A stretch of DNA of 57,285 nucleotides from an uncultured Pseudomonadota bacterium (GCA_903844155.1 CAIMSU010000199.1:1-57285), one strand, 5' to 3'; shown: positions 26,285 to 36,107, numbered from the stretch's first letter. Notes: generated by a model not told the origin, from the letters alone. A program made the numbers and translations.

Positions 26285-27690
26285 GACTCGGCTGGGTGGG
26301 TGGGGTGGTCGCCTGCGCGTTGGCGGGGTGTACGCTGATCACGGAGAAGGCGATTGGGGTGAAGGTGGGGGTGGGAGGGGCGTCCATCGACACGGGGGCC
26401 GACACCGACTTGCCCGGGGATTCCGCTTCGAATGCGGATACTGGCGGAGACACGGGCCCTGACAGCGGTTCAGACACGGACACCGACGCGCCTGTGACCT
26501 ACACAGGCGAGGCCGCCGGGGATGTGGCTGGGTGCGCGGTGGCTGGCGCCGGAGATGTGAACGGCGACGGCTACGACGACGTGCTCGTGGGAGCGTTCCG
26601 GAACGACGACGGCGGCCTCGACGCCGGGGCCGCGTACGTCGTACTGGGGACTGCCCACCCAGCCGACGCGGGCCTGTCCGCGAGCGTGGAATACTACGGG
26701 GTCGCGGCCGGGGATGCAGCGGGCATCTCCGTCGCAGGAGCGGGGGACGTGAACGGCGACGGCTACGACGACATGCTCGTCGGCGGCTACACAGTCAACG
26801 CCTACCTCGTGCTCGGGAGCGCCACCCCGGCGTCGTCGAGCCTCTCGGACGCCGTACCGCTCGCGACTCACGGCCAAGCGGCCGCCGTGGCCCCCGCGGG
26901 TGATGTCAACGGTGACGGATTCTACGATATGCTGGTCGCCGGGGGCTCCGACGCCTACCTCGTGCTCGGGAGTGCGTCCCCGACCTCCGAGAGTCTCTCC
27001 GACGGCATCACGTACTCGGGCGCGGCCTCAAGTGTTGCCGATGCCGGGGACGTCGACGGCGACGGCGTCCTTGACGCATGGATCGGGAACGCTGCGAACA
27101 GCGACGCCGCCTCCTCCGCAGGAGCGGCCTTCCTCGTGCTCGGGAGCAGCAGCCCCGCGTCGTCCAGCCTGTCATCCGCGGTGGAGTACCGAGGCGAGGC
27201 CGCTAACGACGAAGCCGGCTACGCGGTCTCGGGCGCTGGAGACGCGAACGGGGACGGCTACGCGGACATGCTCGTGGGCGCGATCTGGAACGATGATGCC
27301 GGAGACGACGCCGGGGCCGCCTATCTCGTGCTCGGGGGCGCCTCACCGGCATCGTCGGGCCTCTCCTCCGCGGTGCGGTATACGGGGGCTGCGGGGAGTT
27401 GGGCGGGCTATTCGATCTCGCCCACCGGGGACATGGACGGGGACGGCTTCGACGACGCCCTCGTAAGCGCTGCGCAATCGGAAGGCGGCGGGATCGCTGG
27501 GGCCTGGCTCGTGCCCGGCAACGCAGCGCCGGCCTCGGCGAGCCTCGCCGACACGCCGCTGGTGTACTCTGGCGCTTCCAACGCCGTTTCCGCGGCCGGG
27601 GACGTGAACAAGGATGGACGCCCCGACGCCGTCGTCGGCAACGGCTACGACGGGGCGGGGGTGTACCTCATCCTCGGGATCGGCCTCTGA
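26281..27690 (+). CDS. seven-repeat FG-GAP beta-propeller lipoprotein 1
   Basis: A 469-residue lipoprotein from GTG 26281, coupled to the preceding gene. Signal VVACALAGC (lipobox LAGC) is followed by TLITEKAIGVKVG, the anchor sequence shared by the next four genes. A Gly/Asp/Thr linker (about residues 35-70) leads to seven FG-GAP repeats of the form GDVNGDGYDDVLVGA, each with a D-x-N/D-x-D-G calcium loop, which should close a seven-bladed propeller like integrin alpha. Unlike its neighbours it has no MopE-type Cys motif in the linker. Expected on the outer-membrane surface; ligand unknown. Confidence 0.85.
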   Translation: MRLGWVGGVVACALAGCTLITEKAIGVKVGVGGASIDTGADTDLPGDSASNADTGGDTGPDSGSDTDTDAPVTYTGEAAGDVAGCAVAGAGDVNGDGYDDVLVGAFRNDDGGLDAGAAYVVLGTAHPADAGLSASVEYYGVAAGDAAGISVAGAGDVNGDGYDDMLVGGYTVNAYLVLGSATPASSSLSDAVPLATHGQAAAVAPAGDVNGDGFYDMLVAGGSDAYLVLGSASPTSESLSDGITYSGAASSVADAGDVDGDGVLDAWIGNAANSDAASSAGAAFLVLGSSSPASSSLSSAVEYRGEAANDEAGYAVSGAGDANGDGYADMLVGAIWNDDAGDDAGAAYLVLGGASPASSGLSSAVRYTGAAGSWAGYSISPTGDMDGDGFDDALVSAAQSEGGGIAGAWLVPGNAAPASASLADTPLVYSGASNAVSAAGDVNKDGRPDAVVGNGYDGAGVYLILGIGL

Positions 27691-27691
27691 C

Positions 27692-29287
27692 GTGCTGCTC
27701 CTCCTCCTCACCGCCTGCACCATCATCACCGATCACGCCATCGACGGGAAGCTCGGCGTCGCCGGAGACTCCGGCCTCCGGGCCTGCAACGACCCGAACG
27801 ACCAGGATTGTGATGGATACGCTGTCGCAACCGGTGACTGCGACGACACCGACCCGGCCGTAAACCCCGGCGCGACCGAGGTTTGCCGTAATGCCCTGGA
27901 CGACAATTGCGACGCTTCGGCCGACGGCTGCGCGCTCGGCGACATCACGTTGGACAGCGCGGATGCGGGGTTTTCTGGAGCCGCGACCTACGACTACGCA
28001 GGCGAGTCCGTCACCATCGCCGGCGACGTGAACGGCGACGGCTTCGACGACATGGTCGTCGGGGCCGACCAGAACAACACGGGCCCCGGCGAGGCGTACC
28101 TGGTCCTGGGTGGTGCGAGTCCCGCTTCGGAGGGGCTGTCGGCCGCGTTGGTCTACCCCGGCAACGAGGGGTCGGGCGCGGGAGACATCGCCGGGCAGGT
28201 GGTGGCGGGCGCGGGCGATTTCAACGGGGATGGCTACGACGATTTCCTCGTCGGGGACTCGCAGAACGACCGCGCGGGCGAGGATGCTGGCCTGGTCTAC
28301 CTCGTGTTCGGCAGCGCCGGGCCGACAGGCGGAGAGCTCAGCGGAGCCAGTGCGTTCACCGGTGAGGCAGCGCTGGACTACGCGGGACGGAAGGTTTCCG
28401 GCGCTGGCGACGTGAACGGCGACGGGTTCGGCGATTTTCTTGTGGGGGCGTACTGCAACGGCGACGCGGGTTCCCAGGCGGGGATGGCGTACTTGGTACT
28501 GGGAAGCGGCTCTTCCGACCCCTCCGAGGGCCTGTACAGCGCCATCAAGTACGCCGGCGAAGCGCCGGGCGACCGGGTCGAACCAGTCGCCGGAGGCGGG
28601 GATGCCGACGGGGACGGGCTGGACGACATGCTGATCTCGGCGCCATACGCGCCCGCCCCCGACGAGACGGGCATCGTCTACCTCGTCCTCGGATCGGCCG
28701 GACCCGCTTCGGAGTCGCTCTCGGCTGCCGACGCCATTTTCACCGATGACGCGTCCAACGAGTACAACGGCGTTGGTCAGGCGTTGGCGATGGGCGGCGA
28801 CGTCGACGGCGACGGCTACGCCGACATGCTCGTTGGTGCCCCGCGAGATCCAGACGGAGGGATGGGCGCAGGTGCCGTCATGCTGTTCCGGGGGTCGGCC
28901 GTGCCGGCGTCCGACCGCTTTTCAACCGCGGATGCAATACTGACGGGGGAATTGCCAAATGCCGGTGCTGGCTCATCCGTCGCAGCCCTCGGCGACATCG
29001 ACAACGATGGCTTCGACGACTTCGCCATCGGCGCCCCTGGCACGATCATCGACCAGGCCACCGTGGGAGCGGCCTACGTCGTCCGCGGATCGGCCGCGCC
29101 CGCATCCGGCTCCCTCGGCGACGCGGACGCGCGCATCGCCGGTGTCGCGACCTCGGAGGCGCACGTCTGGACGGTCGGCGGCGGCGGGGACGTGAACGGC
29201 GACGGGTACGACGATGTCCTCATCGGCGCGATGGGATCCCCGTCCTATGCTGGTGCGGCCTACCTGATCCTCGGCACGGGGATCTGA
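27692..29287 (+). CDS. seven-repeat FG-GAP beta-propeller lipoprotein 2
   Basis: A 531-residue lipoprotein starting at GTG 27692, one base after the previous stop. MLLLLLTAC is a minimal signal with lipobox LTAC, followed by TIITDHAIDGKLG. Next comes a MopE-like metal-binding motif (CDGYAVATGDCDDTDPAVNP, then CRNALDDNCD), which in this family spaces acidic residues and paired cysteines. Seven FG-GAP repeats follow (GDVNGDGFDDMVVGA and variants). The very tight spacing implies one long mRNA. Confidence 0.85.
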   Translation: MLLLLLTACTIITDHAIDGKLGVAGDSGLRACNDPNDQDCDGYAVATGDCDDTDPAVNPGATEVCRNALDDNCDASADGCALGDITLDSADAGFSGAATYDYAGESVTIAGDVNGDGFDDMVVGADQNNTGPGEAYLVLGGASPASEGLSAALVYPGNEGSGAGDIAGQVVAGAGDFNGDGYDDFLVGDSQNDRAGEDAGLVYLVFGSAGPTGGELSGASAFTGEAALDYAGRKVSGAGDVNGDGFGDFLVGAYCNGDAGSQAGMAYLVLGSGSSDPSEGLYSAIKYAGEAPGDRVEPVAGGGDADGDGLDDMLISAPYAPAPDETGIVYLVLGSAGPASESLSAADAIFTDDASNEYNGVGQALAMGGDVDGDGYADMLVGAPRDPDGGMGAGAVMLFRGSAVPASDRFSTADAILTGELPNAGAGSSVAALGDIDNDGFDDFAIGAPGTIIDQATVGAAYVVRGSAAPASGSLGDADARIAGVATSEAHVWTVGGGGDVNGDGYDDVLIGAMGSPSYAGAAYLILGTGI

Positions 29288-29288
29288 C

Positions 29289-30917
29289 GTGCTCCTCCTC
29301 CTCACCGCCTGCACGCTCATCACGGATCACGCCATCGACGTGAAGGTCGGCGTTTCGGGCGCCGACTCGGTGCCCTTCGACACGTCAACGAACGGGGACA
29401 CCGGCTACCATACGGGCGACGACACGGGCGCTCCCGGCGACACGGGCAGCGGTGTCATCGACGGAGACGGCGACGGCTACACGGTCGGCGAAGGCGACTG
29501 TGACGACTCCAACCCGGAGGTTCATCCCGGCGGAACGGAGATCTGCGGCGACGGGCTGGACGACGACTGTGACGGCTCGGCCGACCAATGCGAGCTGACC
29601 AGCCGCAGCTTGAGCGCCGCCGACGCCGAGTTTGACGGCCAGGCAGCCGACGACGAGGCTGGGTACGCGCTCTCGGGCGCGGGCGACGTAAACGGGGACG
29701 GGTTGGCCGACATCCTCGTCGGCGCCTACGGGAACGGCTCGCGGAAGGGTGCGACGTACCTCGTGTTTGGGTCATCGTTGCCCGTGTCCGGGGCCCTCGC
29801 CAGCGCGAACGCCGTCTTTGTCGGAATTTCAGCGGGAGATGAATCCGGCGCTTCGGTCGCCGGGGTTGGCGATGTGGACGGCGACGGCTACGACGACATG
29901 CTTGTCGGAGCACCCGGCACCGCCGAGAACGCCGGGGCGGCCTACTTCCTGCGCGGATCGGCCGCACCGCCCTCGTGCACGCTCGCGAGCGCCGGAGCGG
30001 TGTTTACGGGTGAAACCGGCGACGACGCCGGCTATTTCGTCGCCTCTGCGGGCGACGTCAACGGTGACAGCACGCCAGACCTGCTCGTCGGCGCTCTCCG
30101 ACCCGGGACGACATCGGCCGGGTCGGCCTACGTCATCTTCGGCGGCGGCGAGCCGGCGTCGGCACCACTCTCGTCCGCAGACGCCGTGTTCTCCGGCGAG
30201 CATTCGAACGACGGCGTCGGGTCGGCGCTCGCGTCGGCCGGGGATGTCGACGGGGACGGATTCGACGACGTCGTCGTCGGCGCGTACGGCGCTGGTAGCG
30301 ACATGGCAGGTGCCGCCTACATTTTGCTCGGCGGGAGCAGCGTCCTGTCCGGGTCGCTGAACCTCGCGGACGCCGTCTACGCTGGTGCGCCGGAAGACGA
30401 GGCGGGACGTGGGGTGTCCTCGGCGGGCGACTACAACGGCGACGGCTACGCCGACGTCATCATCGGCGCATACAACAACGGCGACGCCGCGAGCGCGGCC
30501 GGGGCTGTGTTCCTTGTCCTCGGCGGGCCGCGCCCCCTCTCAGAACCGCTGACGGACGCCGACGCCGAGTGGACTGGCGTCGATGCGAACGACGAGGCCG
30601 GCACCGCCGTGTCCAGCGCCGGGGACGTGGATGGGGACGGCTTCGACGACGTACTCGTTGGGGCGCCACACAACGGCGACGGCGGAGACGCCGCGGGTGC
30701 CGCCTACCTGATCCTTGGGTCGGCAACCCCGGCCTCGGGTTCCCTCGCGCACGCCCAAGCAGAATTCAGGGGGCCTGAAGCCGGTGATTTTGCGGGAGCC
30801 GCGGTCGCTGGTGCCGGCGATACGAACGGTGATGGCGCGCCGGACCTCCTGGTTGGGGCGTTCGGAGTGCGGAGCTCGGCTGGTTCGGCGTATTTGATCC
30901 TGGGAATGGGCCTCTGA
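29289..30917 (+). CDS. seven-repeat FG-GAP beta-propeller lipoprotein 3
   Basis: A 542-residue lipoprotein from GTG 29289, again one base after the previous stop. The signal and anchor read MLLLLTACTLITDHAIDVKV. A Thr/Gly/Asp linker and one MopE-like motif (GEGDCDDSNPEVHPGG, CGDGLDDDCDG) precede seven FG-GAP repeats; one has a degenerate loop (GDVNGDSTPDLLVGA). At protein level it is the closest neighbour of lipoprotein 2 in the anchor region. Confidence 0.85.
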   Translation: MLLLLTACTLITDHAIDVKVGVSGADSVPFDTSTNGDTGYHTGDDTGAPGDTGSGVIDGDGDGYTVGEGDCDDSNPEVHPGGTEICGDGLDDDCDGSADQCELTSRSLSAADAEFDGQAADDEAGYALSGAGDVNGDGLADILVGAYGNGSRKGATYLVFGSSLPVSGALASANAVFVGISAGDESGASVAGVGDVDGDGYDDMLVGAPGTAENAGAAYFLRGSAAPPSCTLASAGAVFTGETGDDAGYFVASAGDVNGDSTPDLLVGALRPGTTSAGSAYVIFGGGEPASAPLSSADAVFSGEHSNDGVGSALASAGDVDGDGFDDVVVGAYGAGSDMAGAAYILLGGSSVLSGSLNLADAVYAGAPEDEAGRGVSSAGDYNGDGYADVIIGAYNNGDAASAAGAVFLVLGGPRPLSEPLTDADAEWTGVDANDEAGTAVSSAGDVDGDGFDDVLVGAPHNGDGGDAAGAAYLILGSATPASGSLAHAQAEFRGPEAGDFAGAAVAGAGDTNGDGAPDLLVGAFGVRSSAGSAYLILGMGL

Positions 30918-30918
30918 C

Positions 30919-32778
30919 GTGCTGATCCTCTCGCTCGCCGCCTGCACCCTCATCACCGAGCATGCCATCGCCGTGAAGGTCGGAGTGGGCCGGACGGACT
31001 CTGGCACCGGGGACTCCACCCTGAGCGCGGACAGCGGGCCGCCTGGAGACACGGGCGCTGACACCGCGGCGGACTCCGGTGCTGACACAGCCTCTGCCGA
31101 CGCCGACGGGGACGGCTACACCATCGCGCAGGGCGATTGTGACGACGCCGACCCGGCGGTAAACCCAGGCGCGGCCGAAGACTGCGCGACACCGGCGGAC
31201 GACAACTGTGACGGCAGCACCAACGACCCCAACGCTACGGGCTGCACCATGCTGTACGCCGACGCAGATGGCGATCACTACGGCGGCACTGACAGCGCGT
31301 GCCTGTGCACAATCACCGCCACCTACAGCGTCACCATCGGTGGGGACTGTGACGACGCCAACTCAGCAGTCAACCCCAGCGCGGTCGAGATCTGTGAGAA
31401 CTTTGTCGACGACAACTGTGACGGGTCGGCGGGGGCGTGCGCGTTGGGGGGTACCGAATTGTCAGGTGCCGACGCGGAGTATACCGGGGAGGCTGCTGGG
31501 GATTACGCCGGGTATGGTCTCGCCGCGGTCGGGGACGTGAACGGGGATGGGTACGATGACTTCGTGGTGGGGGCGGATGGTGTCGGCAACGCGACCACGA
31601 CGGCCGGCGCCGCGTACCTGATCCTCGGAGGCCCGGTGCCGCTCTCCGCGTCGCTTTCGACCGCCGATGCGAAGTACGTCGGGGAAGCCGTCGATGACAA
31701 CGCGGGCTACTATGCTGCGGGCGCTGGCGACGTGAACGGGGACGGCTACGCGGACTTCCTGGTCGGGTCCATCGGGAACAAGGACGGCGGCGGGACGTAT
31801 ACCGGTTCGGCCTATCTGATCCTTGGGTCCGCCCACCCTCGCGGCGGGTCACTGTCTGGGGCCGTCGAGTTTGTTGGTGAGGTTGCGGATGACATGGCGG
31901 GGCCGGTCGCGGGCGCTGGCGACGTGGATGGGGACGGCTTCGCCGACTTCCTGGTCGGCGCATCGGGCAGCCAAGCCGACGGTTATCAGAGCGGCCGCGC
32001 GTACCTGATTCTGGGCTCCGCGCGCCCTCGTACCGAGGGTTTGGGCGGGGCGGACACGATCCTTTCCGGGGGCGAAGGCTACCTCGCGGGCGACGCAATC
32101 GCGGGAGGCGGTGACGTGGACGGTGACGGCGCCGACGACTTCTTGGTGGGCGCGCGGAGAGCGGGCGACTCTGGGGCGGCGTACCTGGTACTCGGTGGCG
32201 CCCTCCCGGACTCGCTCGCACTCGCCACCGACGCGGTGGCGTACAACGGGGCCGAGGGTTCCGACGATGCCGGCGGCGCGGTAGCGATTGCGGGGGACGT
32301 CAACGGTGACGGCTACGCGGACATCGCTGTGGGGGCGTACAATGCGCCCGCCGGCGCGTCCACGGGCATTGCCTATCTCGTACTCGGCAGCGCCGGCCCC
32401 GCGTCTCGGTCACTTTCTCTCGCGGACGCTGAGTTCGACGGGGGGACGGCTCGCGGGTACGGTTACGTGGGTCGTTACCTGAGTGGGGCGGGCGACCTCG
32501 ACGGCGACGGCTTCGACGACATTCTCATCGGTGGCGCGAACTCGGCCGCTTACCTGGTCCGAGGGGGCACGTCTGTCGCCGGCACGGCCGACACGGATGA
32601 CGGGAGCCTCACCCGCTGCCTGGGGTCGGCTGGGACCGACGGGGAGGTGATCACAGTCGGCGGTCCCGCCGACGTCGACGGCGACGGGTTCGATGACCTC
32701 CTCGTCGGTGCGCCCGACAACGCGGAAGTCGGGACTGACGCCGGTGCCGCCTACCTGATCCTCGGGACCGGGTGGTGA
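30919..32778 (+). CDS. seven-repeat FG-GAP beta-propeller lipoprotein 4
   Basis: A 619-residue lipoprotein from GTG 30919, one base after the previous stop. The anchor is MLILSLAACTLITEHAIAVK. The linker carries two MopE-like motifs in tandem (QGDCDDADPAVNPGA with DDNCDGS, then GGDCDDANSAVNPSA with DDNCDGS), making it the longest of the set. Seven FG-GAP repeats follow, ending GTGW. The extra Cys motif shows that linkers vary independently of the propeller. Confidence 0.85.
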   Translation: MLILSLAACTLITEHAIAVKVGVGRTDSGTGDSTLSADSGPPGDTGADTAADSGADTASADADGDGYTIAQGDCDDADPAVNPGAAEDCATPADDNCDGSTNDPNATGCTMLYADADGDHYGGTDSACLCTITATYSVTIGGDCDDANSAVNPSAVEICENFVDDNCDGSAGACALGGTELSGADAEYTGEAAGDYAGYGLAAVGDVNGDGYDDFVVGADGVGNATTTAGAAYLILGGPVPLSASLSTADAKYVGEAVDDNAGYYAAGAGDVNGDGYADFLVGSIGNKDGGGTYTGSAYLILGSAHPRGGSLSGAVEFVGEVADDMAGPVAGAGDVDGDGFADFLVGASGSQADGYQSGRAYLILGSARPRTEGLGGADTILSGGEGYLAGDAIAGGGDVDGDGADDFLVGARRAGDSGAAYLVLGGALPDSLALATDAVAYNGAEGSDDAGGAVAIAGDVNGDGYADIAVGAYNAPAGASTGIAYLVLGSAGPASRSLSLADAEFDGGTARGYGYVGRYLSGAGDLDGDGFDDILIGGANSAAYLVRGGTSVAGTADTDDGSLTRCLGSAGTDGEVITVGGPADVDGDGFDDLLVGAPDNAEVGTDAGAAYLILGTGW

Positions 32779-32779
32779 A

Positions 32780-33796
32780 ATGTTGATCCTGTCGCTCGCC
32801 GCCTGCACCCTCATAACCGAGCACGCGATTGCGGTGAAGGTCGGGATGGGTTCGGCTTTGGACTCTGCGGGTTTCGACAGCGGCGGGGACACCAGCTTGA
32901 GCGGGGACAGCAGCCGGGACAGCGTCGCCGACAGTGGCTCAGATGCGGACACGGACACGGATTCCGACAGCGACACGGACACGGACACGGACACGGACAC
33001 GGACTCCGGCTTCGCTCCTGCCCCCACCGACTACACTGCGACGAACGGGTCTCAGATGATCGGCGTGCCCGCGGGGAGCTTCGAGATGGGCTGCAAGACG
33101 GGTAGGGACGACCTCGACACCGTTTGTGCCACCGAGGAGAACCTCCACAACGTTTCGCTGACCCGGTCCTTGTGGATCGGCGAGACCGAGATCACCCGAG
33201 CGGAGTGGGACGCCGACACGGTCGACCACGCTGGTTGGGGGTACTACGCCGATGCGTGCTCGCCCACCGGGAGTTGCCCCGCGAATATGCTCTCATGGCA
33301 AGACGCCGCGAAGTACGCAAACTGGCTCTCGGAGCAGGAGGGGCTTGAGGACTGTTACGCCGTCGACGGCTTGGCCGCGGTGGACGAGGCCGACCCCTCC
33401 GACTGCAGGGGGTACCGCATGCCGACGGAGGCGGAGTGGGAATACGCGGCGCGGGGGGCTACGGACGATGAATACTCGGGTAGCGACGTGGTCGGGGACG
33501 TGGCTTGGTACGCAGGGTCGAGTAGCCACGTGGTGAGCACCAAGGTGCCAAATGCGTGGACCCTGTACGACCTGAGCGGGAACGAGGGCGAGTGGGGGAG
33601 CGACGCTTGGGACGGGATGACGGCCTACCCAGGTGACGCGACCAACCCCGTCGGGACGGGGGGCTCCGGACGCGTGGTCCGCGGCGGCTGTTGGGGCGAC
33701 GGCGCGTTGAACGAGCGCGTCGCGTACCGGGACGACCGCCCAACGACATACCAAAGCAACTGCATCGGCCTCCGCCTCGCCCGAACCGCCCCATGA
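32780..33796 (+). CDS. lipoprotein with formylglycine-generating-enzyme (SUMF1) domain
   Basis: A 338-residue lipoprotein from ATG 32780. Its anchor, MLILSLAACTLITEHAIAVK, is identical in its first 20 residues to lipoprotein 4, but the body is unrelated. A Ser/Asp/Thr linker (residues about 28-75) with runs of DTDTDSDSD leads to an FGE-sulfatase domain: MIGVPAGSFEMGC, IGETEITRAEW, YRMPTEAEWEYAARG, DLSGNEGEWGSDAW, RVVRGGCWGD and a final SNCIGLRLAR. Some members oxidise Cys to formylglycine; many secreted ones are non-catalytic binding domains, which fits better here as no sulfatase is present. Its stop overlaps the kinase start (ATGA). Confidence 0.87.
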   Translation: MLILSLAACTLITEHAIAVKVGMGSALDSAGFDSGGDTSLSGDSSRDSVADSGSDADTDTDSDSDTDTDTDTDTDSGFAPAPTDYTATNGSQMIGVPAGSFEMGCKTGRDDLDTVCATEENLHNVSLTRSLWIGETEITRAEWDADTVDHAGWGYYADACSPTGSCPANMLSWQDAAKYANWLSEQEGLEDCYAVDGLAAVDEADPSDCRGYRMPTEAEWEYAARGATDDEYSGSDVVGDVAWYAGSSSHVVSTKVPNAWTLYDLSGNEGEWGSDAWDGMTAYPGDATNPVGTGGSGRVVRGGCWGDGALNERVAYRDDRPTTYQSNCIGLRLARTAP

Positions 33797-35577
33797 CCCC
33801 TCCCGCCCCCACCACCAGCACCCGCTACCAGATCACCCGCGTGATCGGCGAAGGCGCGTTCGGTGCGGTCTACGAGGCGAATCGCGTCGGCGAGGGGCTC
33901 TCCCGCCGCGTCGCGATGAAGCTCCTGCACGCGACGCACACGGGCAAGGTCGGCATCGAGCAACGGCTGCGCGACGAAGCCCGGATGCTCTCTCTCATCC
34001 ACCACCGCGCCATCGTGCGCGTCGACGACCTGATCCAGCTCGACGGCGCGTGGTGCGTCGTCATGGAGTACGTCGACGGGCTCGACATCGCCGGGCTGCT
34101 CGACGTCGGCCCGCTCCCGCCGCGAGCAGCTCTCGAAGTCGCGGCCGAGGTCGCCAACGCGCTGCACGCCGCCTACGCCCAGACGGGCTCGGATGGCCAG
34201 CCGCTTCGCCTGGTCCACCGCGACATCAAGCCCGCCAACATCCGGATCACGCCGCAGGGCGAGGTGAAGCTGCTGGACTTCGGCATCGCGCGCGCCGAGT
34301 TCCAGACCCGCGAGGCCGCCACGATCAACGCCGGCTTCGGGACCATCATCTACATGGCACCCGAACGCTTTCGCGGCGAGGACACGACCGCGGGCGACGT
34401 CTACGCGCTCGGCGTCACCTTGTTCGAGATGCTCACCGCAGAGGTGCCCGGCGAGAGCGCGGCCGACGCCGACCGGCACCCACCGGGCAAGCGCTTCAAG
34501 AAACAGTGGGCGTGGATCCAGGAGTTGAGCCCCAACCTGCTCAGCTTGATCCTCGAAATGCTGGCGGACGAGGTTGAGGATCGCCCCAGCGCGAAGGATT
34601 GCGCACGTCGCCTCGGACGGCTCCTACAGACTCTCCCGGGCGAGGCCTTGGACGATTGGGCGCCGGTGCATGTCCCGGCCGCCGCAGCCAAGCCGCAGGA
34701 GTCGTCCCGAGGGCCTGCGATCAACCAGCGAAAGTCGCCCAGCCAGGGCACGAGCATGCGAGTCGGGATGACGGTCGGAGGCGGCACGATTGCGCCCGCG
34801 GCCTCCCGCTCCTCGTTGACCATGTCGCTCACCACGGAGCCAGATGCCCCTCGGCTGACGCCCGCGGCGCCCCTGGTCGCACGGACCCGTCCGCCGACGC
34901 AGGCGCGGCCCGGTGCGCTGGTCGTCGTGCTCGTCGGGCTGCTCGCCGTCGCGCTGTTCCTGTTCGTCGTCACCGGGGCCATCGGCGTGTGGGCGCACTA
35001 CGCGGGCGGCGACCCGTCGGTGGCCGCGACTCCGGAGTCGGCCACGAACGCTGGGATCCCCGCACCTGCGTCCGCGTTGCCGGGTTCTCGACCTGCTACC
35101 CTCGCCGCGACAGCGCCCGCGGCGACGGCTCCGACCGCCGCGTCCTCGTCGACCCCCGGTGTCTCACCGTCGTCGTCGCCGGGTTCGCCTCAGCACGCCA
35201 CCCGTTCCTCGACGCCGTCGACGACGGGCCGGGCGCCAACAGAACCGTCGATGTCGCCAGCTCGGCCGCCGAGCGCGGGCACAGCCGCCGCGAAGCCTGT
35301 CGCCGCGGCCCAGCCCATGCCCGCCGCCGTTGTGCCCTCAACACCACCAGCCCCGGCGCGACTTACGGGTGCGATCGTTTTCGCCGGGGACCCCGTCCCC
35401 TTCGCCATCGCTGGCGCGCCGTCACCGCGAGCTGCGCCCCCCGGCACGTACTCGGCCAGCGTCACGTTCCCGAACGGTGTCGTCACCGTCTCCGGCATCG
35501 TCGTGCAGGCCGGCCGAACCACTCGCGTGAAGTGTGCGGCGCAGTTTGCGTCGTGCTCGGTCGCGGCGCCCGAGTAG
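33793..35577 (+). CDS. membrane Ser/Thr protein kinase with extracytoplasmic PEGA-like domain
   Basis: A 594-residue Hanks-type kinase. The cytoplasmic domain has the Gly loop IGEGAFGAVY (18-27), VAMK with catalytic Lys43, HRD at 142-144 in LVHRDIKPANI, DFG in LLDFGIAR, and APE in MAPERFRG, so it should be active. A juxtamembrane linker (about 280-370) leads to one transmembrane helix (ALVVVLVGLLAVALFLFVV), then a Ser/Thr/Pro/Ala-rich extracytoplasmic stretch and a C-terminal PEGA-like beta domain (PPGTYSASVTFPNGVVTV). It is translationally coupled to the FGE lipoprotein and closes the operon. It could sense the surface lipoproteins and signal inward; that is inference. Confidence 0.9.
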   Translation: MTPPAPTTSTRYQITRVIGEGAFGAVYEANRVGEGLSRRVAMKLLHATHTGKVGIEQRLRDEARMLSLIHHRAIVRVDDLIQLDGAWCVVMEYVDGLDIAGLLDVGPLPPRAALEVAAEVANALHAAYAQTGSDGQPLRLVHRDIKPANIRITPQGEVKLLDFGIARAEFQTREAATINAGFGTIIYMAPERFRGEDTTAGDVYALGVTLFEMLTAEVPGESAADADRHPPGKRFKKQWAWIQELSPNLLSLILEMLADEVEDRPSAKDCARRLGRLLQTLPGEALDDWAPVHVPAAAAKPQESSRGPAINQRKSPSQGTSMRVGMTVGGGTIAPAASRSSLTMSLTTEPDAPRLTPAAPLVARTRPPTQARPGALVVVLVGLLAVALFLFVVTGAIGVWAHYAGGDPSVAATPESATNAGIPAPASALPGSRPATLAATAPAATAPTAASSSTPGVSPSSSPGSPQHATRSSTPSTTGRAPTEPSMSPARPPSAGTAAAKPVAAAQPMPAAVVPSTPPAPARLTGAIVFAGDPVPFAIAGAPSPRAAPPGTYSASVTFPNGVVTVSGIVVQAGRTTRVKCAAQFASCSVAAPE

Positions 35578-35643
35578 GCAAGCGTGAAGGCTCGCCGTCG
35601 TCCCGAGCACCGCGTCGCCGTCTCGGTCTGGTAGACTCAGCCG

Positions 35644-35960
35644 GTGCCACCTCGCCTTCGACGACCGCAAGCCCCCCGCGCGCCAAAATCCTTGGCGTTC
35701 GTGTCGCTGCTGTTCGCGCTCGCAGCTTGCTCCGGCCACTCTTCTGAGCCGGCGGCGAAACGTACGACGCGGCGGTCACGGGCAACCCGGACGCAGACAC
35801 GGTCTGGCGCGTCATGGGGCGCGTGCGCGCTGGGCCGCATTGCCGAGCGGCCCGCTGCCGCGCGCCGGAGCTGACGGCGACGGGGACGGCAAGGTCGACT
35901 TCCTGCGCGTGCGGACATGCGCGGGATGTACGAGCAACCACGTGATTTGGAGGGGGAGGT
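35644..35960 (+). pseudogene. possible decayed lipoprotein gene
   Basis: From GTG 35644 a basic N-terminus leads to SLAFVSLLFALAACSG, a good lipoprotein signal. After about 40 codons the frame becomes Arg-rich nonsense, while a second frame reads YDAAVTGNPDADTVWRVMG and a third reads GADGDGDGKVDFLRVRTCAG up to a stop near 35957. Sensible composition jumping between frames suggests a small lipoprotein gene broken by frameshifts. The rest of 35578-36107 is empty. Confidence 0.25.
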
Positions 35961-36107
35961 AGGAGATGCCGCGGGGGTTCTCGCGGCGACCCCGGGCCTG
36001 CCGCCAGGCGGGCGTCCGCCCACAAGCGGTCATCCGAGCACACGGGCGTGGACCGTGCGGACACGGCGTCCGGCGAGCCGGTGTCTGGCCCGCCGAGGCG
36101 AACACGG

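Noticed and set aside
26500-32500. Long Arg/Pro-rich frames on the opposite strand and other frames of the FG-GAP cluster
   Set aside because: They mirror the repetitive GAC/GGC codons of the FG-GAP repeats and have no conserved sequence.
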